Shown here: piece by piece, positions 1-6,423 of the stretch | How the letters are laid out: every line of letters starts with the position of its first letter | How positions within the stretch are numbered: position 1 is the stretch's first letter | From: Candidatus Hydrogenedens terephthalaticus JGI OTU-1 | GTDB taxonomy: Bacteria; Hydrogenedentota; Hydrogenedentia; Hydrogenedentales; Hydrogenedentaceae | Assembly (NCBI GenBank): GCA_000493945.1 | Contig: AWNW01000075.1 | Location: 3,083 to 9,505, forward strand | Reading direction: 5' to 3' | Length of the DNA stretch: 6,423 bases | Notes under the pieces: generated by a model | Databases searched by the model: none | Told to the model about the DNA's origin: nothing | Seen by the model: only the letters and a program-made list of their open reading frames with translations | Translations under genes and position numbers: made by a program

Positions 1-741
1 CGCGAACGATTGGATGTACTTTTGCAAAAACGGATGAACCTAACACGAACCCAGGCTCAATCCCTTATTCGCTCGGGAAAGGTATTTGATAAAAATGGTA
101 TATGTCTTGACAAACCCGGAACGAAACTTCCCGAAAATATTGAATTAAAAGTGATACAGGATAACCGTTTCGTTAGTCGAGGAGGAATAAAATTAGAGCA
201 TGCATTAAATCATTTCGGGATAGATGTCCAATCTGTAATCGCCATAGATATAGGCTCTTCTACAGGAGGTTTTACAGATTGCTTATTACAATACGGTGCA
301 AAAAAAGTCTATGCTATTGATGTGGGATATGGACAATTAGCATGGTCTATAAGAAATAATCCTCGTGTCGTTGTGATGGAGCGATGTAATATTCGATACT
401 TAGACCCTACTCAATTATCTGAAAAACCCAACTTTTTTACTGTGGATTGTTCCTTTATTTCCTTAAAATTGATTTTACCCAAAATAATAGAACTTGTAGA
501 TAATCAGTCTCGGGGGGTAATATTAATCAAACCTCAGTTTGAAGCAGGACGCGAACATGTTGAAAAAGGTGGTGTTGTTAAAGATAGTATGATTATTAAA
601 AAAACAATTGATGAAGTATTAAACGAAGCAGAAAAACTCGGCTTTGAAATTCAGGGTGTAGTTCCTTCTCCCATTAAAGGACCTGCTGGAAATCAGGAGT
701 ATCTGGCATATCTGACATTGACGAAAAGGACAGAATCATAG
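1..741 (+). CDS. tlyA: TlyA-family rRNA (cytidine-2'-O)-methyltransferase, 5'-truncated
   Basis: Predicted SAM-dependent rRNA 2'-O-methyltransferase. Characterised TlyA proteins methylate cytidines in 23S rRNA and, in the longer type, also 16S rRNA; older annotations call them hemolysins. The reading frame is open to the left edge and 246 residues are visible. They begin RERLDVLL, the usual TlyA N-terminus, so the TTG at 10 is an internal Leu and the true start lies only a few codons outside the window. An S4 RNA-binding domain covers about residues 1-60. An FtsJ/RrmJ-like Rossmann methyltransferase follows, with SRGGIKL (Lys64), the SAM loop IDIGSSTGG (about 82-90), VDCSFISL (Asp149), IKPQFEAG (Lys177) and GNQEYL (Glu233). 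Lys64, Asp149, Lys177 and Glu233 match the K-D-K-E catalytic tetrad of the FtsJ family. The gene ends with TAG, 14 nt before recN, and there is no room for a promoter between them. The family call is secure. Whether it acts on 23S only or on both rRNAs cannot be read, because the N-terminal end is missing. Confidence 0.95.
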   Translation, partial: RERLDVLLQKRMNLTRTQAQSLIRSGKVFDKNGICLDKPGTKLPENIELKVIQDNRFVSRGGIKLEHALNHFGIDVQSVIAIDIGSSTGGFTDCLLQYGAKKVYAIDVGYGQLAWSIRNNPRVVVMERCNIRYLDPTQLSEKPNFFTVDCSFISLKLILPKIIELVDNQSRGVILIKPQFEAGREHVEKGGVVKDSMIIKKTIDEVLNEAEKLGFEIQGVVPSPIKGPAGNQEYLAYLTLTKRTES

Positions 742-755
742 GATGTGAAAGATTT

Positions 756-2444
756 ATGTTAGAAACCTTGTATATCAAAGATTTTGCATTAATTGATGAA
801 CTTGAAATCAATTTTTCATCGGGACTGAATATTCTTTCGGGTGAAACCGGTGCGGGCAAGTCTATAATTGTTGAATCCTTACAAATGGCGTTGGGGGAGA
901 GGGCATCCACAGAATTTATACGAACAGGTGCAGAAAAAACCCGAGTAGATGCTGTTTTTCATATTCCGGATGTATCCCAATCCATACTACAGATATTGAA
1001 AGAATATGAAATTGAATTAGATGATAATAAAATTATTCTTTCCCGTCTTATATCTTCCGATGGGAGAAGTAAAGCATGGGTTTCCGGGAGACCTGTTCCT
1101 GTCAGTGTCCTTTTAAATTTAGGAAATCAACTTGTAGATTTTCATGGACAACATGAACATCAATCTGTATTAAAACCCTCATGCCAGTTAGAATTATTGG
1201 ATACCTTTGCAAATGCCAACGCCCTTTATGAAGATGTTCGTGAAAAGTTCCTCGCTATAAAAAAGATAGATGAAGAAATAGCATCCCTTGAAGAAATGGC
1301 TCAACGACAAAACCGCGAATTGGATTTGTTAAAACATGAACTAAATGAAATCGAACAGGTATCCCCATCTATCGGAGAAGATGAAACCCTACGAAATCAA
1401 CTGTCCTACGCTATGAATCTTGAAAATATACGGAAGAATGCAAAAGAAATCTCCGAATTACTCTCCGGTTCTGAATTTAGTGTAATTGTTTTTCTTCACC
1501 GTATCCAATCTATGGTCAGTGAACTGCAAAAACATGATGCCACCTTCGAGCCGTTTTTTAATCGCCTCGAAGAGATTCAATGTGAACTGCAAGAACTATC
1601 CCGAGAATGCGAACGATGCTGTAGCCTTGTAGAAATCAGCGAAGAAGAAATCGAACGATTAAACCAGAGACTTAACCAGATAAACCGATTAAAACATAAG
1701 TATGGAAACACAATTGAAGAAGTAATAGAATACGCACAAAAAGCCCGTTCTGTTCTGGATAAAGTTATGAACAGCGAACAACAATTAGATGAATTAAGGA
1801 AACAAAGAGATAAACTATACAAAGAAATTATGCAATCTGCTGAACAATTATCAGAACAGAGACGAAAAGCAGGAGAAATCCTTTCTTTACAGGTTACCCA
1901 GTCAATTAAGGATTTAGCAATGAAAGATGCAACCTTTCATGTTGCAATAGAAAGGTGTCCTTTGTATTCCAGTGGTATTGATAAAGTTGAGTTTCTACTA
2001 ACCCCTAATGTCGGTGAAGTCAAAAAACCTTTAAGACAGATTGCCTCTGGTGGTGAAATGTCCCGAATTATGCTTGCTTTGAAAAAGGAATTGGCTCGTG
2101 CCGACCAGATTCCTACTTTGATATTTGATGAGATTGATGCCGGTGTGGGAGGTATGGTCGCACGAAAAGTAGCCGAAAAGTTGGCAGAATTAGCCCGTCA
2201 TCATCAAGTTATAGTAATAACCCATATTCCTCAGATTGCCGTTTTTGGGGCATCTCATTTCCAGATATTGAAAGAAAATGTGGACAACCGAACTGTAACC
2301 CGCGTTAGACCTTTAAAAGGAGAAGAGAGAATTAAAGAAATCGCTCGTATGCTTGATGGCTCTGTTTCCGAAATTAGTTTAAAACATGCCAATGAATTAT
2401 TAAAAGAAGTAAAACAGCAGAAAGGAGTAAAAACAAATGGATAA
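756..2444 (+). CDS. recN: DNA repair protein RecN (SMC-like ATPase)
   Basis: RecN is a cytoplasmic SMC-like ATPase recruited early to DNA double-strand breaks, where it holds or aligns DNA for RecA-dependent recombination. The 562-residue product is close to the usual family length (about 550-570). The N-terminus MLETLYIKDFALIDELEI is typical of RecN and fixes the start at ATG 756. Walker A GETGAGKS lies at residues 29-36 and the Q-loop region VDFHGQHEHQS at about 127-137. A long charged, Glu/Lys/Gln-rich coiled coil spans about 150-375, including the RecN-typical RLKHKYG at 311-317. The C-terminal ATPase half has the ABC signature ASGGEMSR (430-437), Walker B TLIFDEIDAGVGG (454-466) and the switch histidine in VITHIPQIA (His490). 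All nucleotide-binding motifs are intact. The ribosome-binding site is weak (AGGA at 740-743, 12 nt upstream, or GAAAG at 747-751), so translation may depend partly on coupling to tlyA. The 3' end overlaps the next gene by 8 nt. Confidence 0.97.
   Translation: MLETLYIKDFALIDELEINFSSGLNILSGETGAGKSIIVESLQMALGERASTEFIRTGAEKTRVDAVFHIPDVSQSILQILKEYEIELDDNKIILSRLISSDGRSKAWVSGRPVPVSVLLNLGNQLVDFHGQHEHQSVLKPSCQLELLDTFANANALYEDVREKFLAIKKIDEEIASLEEMAQRQNRELDLLKHELNEIEQVSPSIGEDETLRNQLSYAMNLENIRKNAKEISELLSGSEFSVIVFLHRIQSMVSELQKHDATFEPFFNRLEEIQCELQELSRECERCCSLVEISEEEIERLNQRLNQINRLKHKYGNTIEEVIEYAQKARSVLDKVMNSEQQLDELRKQRDKLYKEIMQSAEQLSEQRRKAGEILSLQVTQSIKDLAMKDATFHVAIERCPLYSSGIDKVEFLLTPNVGEVKKPLRQIASGGEMSRIMLALKKELARADQIPTLIFDEIDAGVGGMVARKVAEKLAELARHHQVIVITHIPQIAVFGASHFQILKENVDNRTVTRVRPLKGEERIKEIARMLDGSVSEISLKHANELLKEVKQQKGVKTNG
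2421..2427 (+). promoter_or_regulatory. Shine-Dalgarno site of the SLOG-family gene, inside the 3' end of recN
   Basis: AAAGGAG lies 9 nt before ATG 2437 and is the best ribosome-binding site in the left half of the window. It sits within the last codons of recN and supports ATG 2437 as the start, giving an 8-nt gene overlap and likely reinitiation by ribosomes finishing recN. Confidence 0.8.
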
Positions 2445-3015
2445 ACCAAAAATCAAAATAGGTGTCATGGGTTCTGCGGGAGGCGAAATCTCTCCGGAGG
2501 TAGCACAAAAATGCAGAATTTTAGGTGAGACTATTGCGGAGTTAGATTGTGTAATATTAACAGGGGGCTGTCCAGGGTTGCCTCATGAAGCCGTTAAAGG
2601 TTGTAAATCCAAAGGTGGTTTAACAGTAGGAGTTTCTCCCGCATTAAGCGAATATGAACATGTTCATGTCTATGGGAGTCCTTTAGACCACATTGATATT
2701 ATGATATATACCGGTTCAGGTCTTATGGGTCGAGAAGTAATAGGTGTTCGCAGTTGCGATATTATTATTATAGTCGGGGGTCGTTCTGGAACATTGGGCG
2801 AATTTGCCATTGCCTACGACGAAGGAAGACCGATCGGTGTGCTTATGGGCACAGGGGGTATTGCTGACCATGTTGACGACATCCTTCCTGTAATCGAGAA
2901 AAAAACAGGTTCAAATATCGTTTTTGACCGTGACCCCAAGCGGCTTGTTGAGCGTTGTGTAGAATGGTTCAAAACACATCCACCCGTTATAAGAAACAGG
3001 GAGTCCGCATCATGA
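2437..3015 (+). CDS. SLOG/LOG-like Rossmann-fold protein (TIGR00725-type), predicted nucleotide-binding
   Basis: A 192-residue predicted cytoplasmic protein of the SLOG (Smf/DprA-LOG) superfamily, closest in pattern to the proteins annotated as TIGR00725 family or SLOG cluster 4. The N-terminal strand and glycine loop is IKIGVMGSAGGEIS (about 7-19). A second nucleotide-loop segment, VILTGGCPGLPHEAVKG, lies at 39-55. The signature GGRSGTLGE at 114-122 corresponds to the PGGxGTxxE motif of LOG proteins. Arg99 (in LMGREVIG) and Glu122 occupy the positions of the Arg and Glu used by LOG cytokinin-riboside-monophosphate phosphoribohydrolases, so N-glycosidic cleavage of a nucleotide is possible. 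Pure nucleotide or nucleic-acid binding fits equally well. There is no signal peptide or membrane segment. The start is set by a strong Shine-Dalgarno at 2421-2427. It overlaps recN by 8 nt and the downstream gene by 4 nt (ATGA). The fold and superfamily are well supported; substrate and biological role are unknown, and the LOG enzyme name should not be transferred. Confidence 0.85.
   Translation: MDKPKIKIGVMGSAGGEISPEVAQKCRILGETIAELDCVILTGGCPGLPHEAVKGCKSKGGLTVGVSPALSEYEHVHVYGSPLDHIDIMIYTGSGLMGREVIGVRSCDIIIIVGGRSGTLGEFAIAYDEGRPIGVLMGTGGIADHVDDILPVIEKKTGSNIVFDRDPKRLVERCVEWFKTHPPVIRNRESAS
2998..3003 (+). promoter_or_regulatory. Shine-Dalgarno site that fixes the start of the beta-CASP gene
   Basis: AGGGAG ends 8 nt before ATG 3012 and lies inside the end of the SLOG-family gene. 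With the ATGA stop/start overlap at 3012-3015 it favours ATG 3012 over the in-frame TTG at 2955, which would add 19 residues without family-like character. Confidence 0.8.
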
Positions 3016-4391
3016 AAATTACATCCTACGGAGCCGCACAAGAAGTTACAGGGAGTAAGCATCTTTTAGAGATAAATGGCAATAAAATTTTACTGGATTG
3101 TGGCCTCTTTCAAGGAAGGCGTGCTGAAGCTGACCAGAAAAACCGTCAGAATTCTCTCGACATCCAAAAAATTAATTGCATTATACTCAGCCATGCACAC
3201 ATAGACCATAGCGGACTATTACCGTTATTTGGTAAAAAAGGATACAGAGGACCCATCTACGCAACACCGGCTACACGGGATTTATGTTCAATTATGTTAA
3301 TGGATAGTGCCCATATTCAGCAGAAAGATGCCCAATGGCTATCTAAAAAACATTTGACCTTTATCCCACCACTTTATACTTCGGATGATGTCCATGAAAT
3401 TATGAAACATTTTATATCGGTTCCTTACGAAATGCGTATACAGGTTGGCAATGATGTATTCCTGACATTTCACGATGCAGGACATGTGTTAGGTTCCGCA
3501 ATGGTCGAATTAGAATATCGAGAAGCAGGGAAATGGAAACGATTTATCTTTTCGGGTGATATTGGTCGGAAAAACATGCCCATACTCCAAGACCCATGGG
3601 AACCTTCCCCTTGTGATGCACTGATAATGGAATCTACCTATGGTGACCGTGACCATGGGAATGTAGAACAAATGGATGCGAAATTGGAAGAGATAATAAA
3701 AGAAGCCGTTGCTCAGGAAGGCAAAGTTATTGTTCCCAGTTTCGCTTTAGAACGAACACAAGAATTTATTTATTCTCTTCACCGATTGGAGATACAAAAC
3801 CGAATCCCGGATATTCCTGTTTTTGTGGATAGTCCTCTTACTGTGGACATTACAGAAGTATTTCGCCTACACATGGAATCCTTTGACGAAGACTTTAAAA
3901 AGCAATTACGCGAAGCGGGCAATCCATTTGACTTAAAACGAATCCGCTACATTCGTTCTCAGACCGAATCTATGGAGTTAAACAGTTTGAAAGGTCCTGC
4001 TATCATTGTTTCTGCGTCTGGAATGTGTGAATATGGTCGAATTTTACATCATCTCCGAAATAATATCTCAGACCCACGCAATACCATCCTTATTATTGGT
4101 TTCCAGGCGGAATACACATTGGGACGCAAAATCGTTGAAAAACAAAAGCAGGTTAAAATTTTAGGTATTATGTTGGAATTAAAAGCACGCGTTCGAATTA
4201 TGAACGAATTTAGTGCACACGCCGGCAGATCTGAACTAATTGACTTTGGTTCAAGATATGCAAATACCGATACGAAAGTTTTTCTGGTGCACGGCGAATC
4301 GAAAGCCATGCAAGCCCTTTACTCAGCACTTGAAGAAAAAGGCGTTAAAAACCTATCCATTCTTAAATTCCGCGAAACAATTGAAGTTTAG
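3012..4391 (+). CDS. MBL-fold beta-CASP metallohydrolase, predicted RNA-processing nuclease (CPSF/YSH1-like)
   Basis: A 459-residue zinc-dependent metallo-beta-lactamase-fold enzyme with a beta-CASP insertion and a C-terminal RNA-specificity segment. Relatives include the eukaryotic mRNA 3'-end endonuclease CPSF73 and bacterial/archaeal endoribonucleases, so cytoplasmic RNA cleavage is the likely activity. MBL motif 1 is LLDCGLFQG (Asp29), motif 2 HAHIDHSG (61-68), motif 3 AGHVLGSA (His158) and motif 4 FSGDIGR (Asp183). Beta-CASP motif A is MESTYGDRDH (Glu207), motif B FSAHAGRSEL (His403) and motif C VFLVHGE (His427). Every metal ligand is present. The residue after His403-Ala is Gly rather than the more common Asp, a second-shell difference. 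The motif 2 form HAHIDHSG differs from RNase J, so it is not annotated as rnj. The start is chosen by the 4-nt ATGA overlap with the SLOG-family gene and by AGGGAG at 2998-3003. It is the last gene of the operon; the stop is TAG 4389-4391. RNA as substrate is inferred from the family, and the natural target is unknown. Confidence 0.93.
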   Translation: MKITSYGAAQEVTGSKHLLEINGNKILLDCGLFQGRRAEADQKNRQNSLDIQKINCIILSHAHIDHSGLLPLFGKKGYRGPIYATPATRDLCSIMLMDSAHIQQKDAQWLSKKHLTFIPPLYTSDDVHEIMKHFISVPYEMRIQVGNDVFLTFHDAGHVLGSAMVELEYREAGKWKRFIFSGDIGRKNMPILQDPWEPSPCDALIMESTYGDRDHGNVEQMDAKLEEIIKEAVAQEGKVIVPSFALERTQEFIYSLHRLEIQNRIPDIPVFVDSPLTVDITEVFRLHMESFDEDFKKQLREAGNPFDLKRIRYIRSQTESMELNSLKGPAIIVSASGMCEYGRILHHLRNNISDPRNTILIIGFQAEYTLGRKIVEKQKQVKILGIMLELKARVRIMNEFSAHAGRSELIDFGSRYANTDTKVFLVHGESKAMQALYSALEEKGVKNLSILKFRETIEV

Positions 4392-4402
4392 TATCTTATA
4401 AT

Positions 4403-4433
4403 AAGAAAGGACCCCAATACCTTATTCTTTTTT
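4403..4433 (+). terminator. Possible rho-independent terminator of the + strand operon (imperfect)
   Basis: Twelve nt after the beta-CASP stop, AAGAAAGG (4403-4410) can pair with CCTTATTCTT (4420-4429) if two single-base bulges are allowed, with a 9-nt loop ACCCCAATA. An alternative is a 6-bp AATAAG/CTTATT stem (4400-4405 with 4421-4426). A run of six T (4428-4433) follows or overlaps the 3' arm. Position and T-run suit an operon terminator, but the stem is weak and A/T-rich. Confidence 0.4.
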
Positions 4434-4462
4434 GTTCGATAATTATGAATTTATTTCTGTAT

Positions 4463-4482
4463 GGGCAAAAAATCTTTCGCCC
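4463..4482 (-). terminator. dnaE: Hairpin just after the dnaE stop, candidate dnaE terminator
   Basis: Five nt past the dnaE TAA (complement of 4488-4490), the - strand transcript can form an 8-bp stem: GGGC, a G-U pair and AAA, closing a GAUU loop and returning UUU, U, GCCC. On the + strand the G-U pair becomes an A-C mismatch, so the structure is stronger in the dnaE transcript. No U-run follows on the - strand, so it is not a canonical intrinsic terminator. It could stall or protect the 3' end, or work with another factor. Confidence 0.4.
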
Positions 4483-4487
4483 CTACA

Positions 4488-6423
4488 TTATTCTATCCTT
4501 TTTCCATTATAAGAAGCGTGCAATAAATTACCAGCACTAAACCATGTGTTATTTTTACCTACAATTTTTTCTGTTTCCGCAACGATTCGTGGAGTAGCAG
4601 ATACTTTTATATCCGGATACGCCTGAATAATAATTTCCCTTTGTTTAAGAATATCCTGATAATGAAAAAAGACCTCACAATCTCCCGTATTATAAGAAAA
4701 TATATCCATCATTTTTTCGTAATCATTTTCCGTGATTGTTGAATCCACCCGTATATGGAAAGCACTTGCCAAAGCCATACATTCTTCGGGTGGAATGATA
4801 ATACGAGCAATATAACCGCGTTGAGAATTTCTGAAATTGACCCGTGCCTGAATAAGGACTATATTCTCCGGATATATCAAATCTTTTGACTTTTCGTATG
4901 TGTCCGAAAAACAGGTTATTTCGTATTGCTGTTCGGTATTGTCCAATTTGATAAAAGCCATTTTCCCTTTTTTAGCAATATGATATTTAACATCGGAAAT
5001 AATTCCTCCAAAAATTACTTCTTCTCCTTCCCTTTTCTTTTCAACAACATCTTTCGGTGTAGTCCATAATTTAAATATATCTTTATATTGCTCTAATGGA
5101 TGTCCCGATATATATATCCCTATCACCTCTTTTTCGTAAGAAAGTTTCTGTAATAGTGGCCATTCTTCCTTCTGAATAATTTCATTACGAATATTGGTGT
5201 TGAGAGTGGCAATCGGAACATCCCCAAAAAGACTTATTTGTCCTGTGGACCGTTCTTTACTGGCGCGTTGTCCTTCTGTCATAGCTGCATTTATAGATTC
5301 AAAAAGACTTTGTCGGGTTACCCCAAATGAATCCATAGCCCCTGCCTTAATCAAATTTTCAAGCACTCGTTTATTAATTTGCCGCGGATTAAGTCGGCAA
5401 CAGAAATCAAAAATATCTTTATAACTACCATTTGCTTCTCGTTCGTTTACAATTAATTCGCAAACACCCATACCTACATTTTTTATAACACCCAATCCAA
5501 AGCGGATAGTTTTGCCCTCTATTGAAAAGACTACATCACTTTTATTTACATCCGGCGGCAATACAGAAATGCCCATCCGATTACATTCATTGATATACAG
5601 AGAGATTTTTTCAAGATTATCCACTTCTTTGGTTAACAAGGCACACATATATTCTTCGGGATAATTCGCTTTTAAATAGGCTGTTTGATAAGCCAAAAGT
5701 GCGTATGCAACACTATGAGATTTATTAAAGCCGTAATTGGCAAAATCCTCAATATTGGCAAAGATTTGTTCCGCGGTTTGTTTGTCAATCCCATTTTTTA
5801 TACATCCTTCAATAAATGGCAATCTTCTCGCTTCTACAATGTCCATTTTCTTTTTTGCCATACCCTGACGCAACATGTCCGATTCGGGTAATGAGAACCC
5901 CGCACATCGCTGGGCTATTTGCATGACTTGCTCCTGATATATAGGTATTCCGTATGTTTCTTTCACCACGGGTTCCAACATCGGATGCCAGTATTGTATT
6001 TTTTCCGGATTAAATTTATTTTCAATAAATGTGCCAATATACTTCATGGGCCCGGGACGAAATAGTGCTACCAGAGCACCAATTTCATCTAAGGATTGCA
6101 CCTTTAATCGAATTGCAAGATTTCGCATCCCTTCACTTTCTAATTGGAACACGCCCAATGTACTTCCATCTTGAAGCATCTTAAATGTTTTCTTATCATC
6201 TAAAGAAATTTTATTAATATCTAAATCAATGCCTTTGTGTTTTTTTATCAATTTTAATGTGTTATGAATGACACTCAGCGTTTTTAATCCTAAGAAGTCC
6301 ATTTTCAATAGACCTAATTCCTCTACACACTCTTTTTCTGCTTGTGTTGAGATAAACTCCGAATTTTTTTCTTTATAAGTAGCAATATAATTAACAATCG
6401 GTTTGTCGCAGATAACAACCCCT
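4488..6423 (-). CDS. dnaE: DNA polymerase III subunit alpha (DnaE), C-terminal part; 5' end outside window
   Basis: Catalytic subunit of the bacterial replicative DNA polymerase (C-family). The frame is open to the right edge: complete codons run from 6422 and 644 residues are visible, about 55% of a normal 1150-1170-residue alpha subunit. The TTG at 6308 is an internal Leu of ELGLLKMDFLGLK, not a start. The Asp in KMDFLGL (codon 6297-6299) matches the third catalytic Asp of the palm (E. coli Asp555); the other two, and the PHP domain, lie outside the window. Towards the C-terminus come FRPGPM, YGIPIYQEQVMQIA and FANYGFNKSHSVAYA (fingers), then a helix-hairpin-helix region (FGLGVIKNVG, RVLENLIKAGAMDSFG), the internal clamp-binding motif QISLF (5226-5240), YISGHPLEQY and an OB fold starting VIFGGIISDVKYH. 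From the palm Asp to the stop is about 603 residues, almost the same as E. coli, so the C-terminus looks complete. The conserved finger motif RRAMGKK reads RQGMAKK here. The gene converges on the beta-CASP gene. Confidence 0.97.
   Translation of the reverse strand, partial: GVVICDKPIVNYIATYKEKNSEFISTQAEKECVEELGLLKMDFLGLKTLSVIHNTLKLIKKHKGIDLDINKISLDDKKTFKMLQDGSTLGVFQLESEGMRNLAIRLKVQSLDEIGALVALFRPGPMKYIGTFIENKFNPEKIQYWHPMLEPVVKETYGIPIYQEQVMQIAQRCAGFSLPESDMLRQGMAKKKMDIVEARRLPFIEGCIKNGIDKQTAEQIFANIEDFANYGFNKSHSVAYALLAYQTAYLKANYPEEYMCALLTKEVDNLEKISLYINECNRMGISVLPPDVNKSDVVFSIEGKTIRFGLGVIKNVGMGVCELIVNEREANGSYKDIFDFCCRLNPRQINKRVLENLIKAGAMDSFGVTRQSLFESINAAMTEGQRASKERSTGQISLFGDVPIATLNTNIRNEIIQKEEWPLLQKLSYEKEVIGIYISGHPLEQYKDIFKLWTTPKDVVEKKREGEEVIFGGIISDVKYHIAKKGKMAFIKLDNTEQQYEITCFSDTYEKSKDLIYPENIVLIQARVNFRNSQRGYIARIIIPPEECMALASAFHIRVDSTITENDYEKMMDIFSYNTGDCEVFFHYQDILKQREIIIQAYPDIKVSATPRIVAETEKIVGKNNTWFSAGNLLHASYNGKRIE
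5226..5240 (-). other. dnaE: Internal beta-clamp-binding motif QISLF in DnaE
   Basis: Codons for Gln-Ile-Ser-Leu-Phe, followed by Gly-Asp, lie just after the helix-hairpin-helix segment. This is where E. coli alpha carries its processivity-clamp motif QADMF. The pattern fits the bacterial clamp-binding consensus Q-x-(S/D)-L-F. It tethers alpha to the DnaN sliding clamp; the function is inferred from position and consensus. Confidence 0.8.

Noticed and set aside
10..12. TTG at 10 as the start of the tlyA-like gene
   Set aside because: The frame is open to base 1 and the upstream codons read Arg-Glu-Arg before Leu-Asp-Val-Leu-Leu, the family N-terminus, so the codon is an internal Leu.
1648..1695. 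Local repeat of Leu-Asn-Gln-type codons in recN
   Set aside because: Short degenerate repetition expected of a heptad coiled coil; not a tandem DNA repeat.
1577..1822. Small - strand open frame inside recN
   Set aside because: Antisense to the RecN coiled coil. Its Ser/Leu-rich composition is what antisense reading of Glu/Lys/Gln-rich codons produces.
2955..3011. Extended N-terminus of the beta-CASP protein from TTG 2955
   Set aside because: The extra 19 residues do not resemble the family, which starts MKITSYGAAQEVTGS. ATG 3012 has its own Shine-Dalgarno and an ATGA overlap.
2437..4391. A dedicated anti-phage defence system built on SLOG plus MBL nuclease
   Set aside because: No effector such as a TIR, HEPN or transmembrane pore domain, no mobile-element signs and no compositional shift. 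The pair sits in a housekeeping operon, so I kept only the weaker coupling observation.
5194..5424. Small + strand open frame opposite dnaE
   Set aside because: It lies wholly antisense to well-conserved DnaE helix-hairpin-helix and clamp-motif codons, and has no family resemblance.
6306..6308. TTG at 6308 (- strand) as a start, making a 606-residue protein
   Set aside because: The frame continues to the right edge with DnaE-like sequence (GVVICDKP, then VEELGLLKMDFLGLK). The codon is an internal Leu just before a palm motif.

Overview
The window is a stretch of an A/T-leaning bacterial chromosome (roughly 40% G+C by eye, with A/T-rich third codon positions). All five genes are bacterial housekeeping or widely distributed families. 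I see no tRNA, rRNA, insertion sequence, CRISPR array or phage signature. The organism cannot be placed from the sequence alone; an uncultured or deep-branching bacterium is possible but not shown.

Layout. On the + strand, positions 1-4391 hold four tightly packed genes. They are the 5'-truncated end of a TlyA-type rRNA 2'-O-methyltransferase, recN (DNA double-strand-break repair ATPase), a small SLOG/LOG-like Rossmann protein (TIGR00725-type), and a beta-CASP metallo-beta-lactamase-fold nuclease. The junctions are a 14-nt gap, an 8-nt overlap and a 4-nt ATGA overlap, so they almost certainly form one translationally coupled operon whose promoter lies upstream of the window. On the - strand, positions 4488-6423 hold the C-terminal 55% or so of the replicative DNA polymerase III alpha subunit (dnaE). 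It converges on the operon and its 5' part lies beyond the right edge. The 96-nt convergent gap carries two candidate terminator hairpins.

How they fit together. tlyA next to recN is a recurring bacterial neighbourhood (in Bacillus-type genomes tlyA, argR and recN are close together). Here the usual intervening genes are absent, and recN is followed by a predicted nucleotide-binding or hydrolysing SLOG protein and a predicted RNA-cleaving enzyme. Products in the operon therefore touch rRNA modification, DNA repair, nucleotide metabolism or sensing, and RNA processing. DnaE supplies chromosomal replication from its own transcript.

I looked for a novel system. The only pair that hints at one is the coupled SLOG plus beta-CASP genes, and the evidence for a dedicated system is weak. 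The window reads mainly as ordinary core genome.
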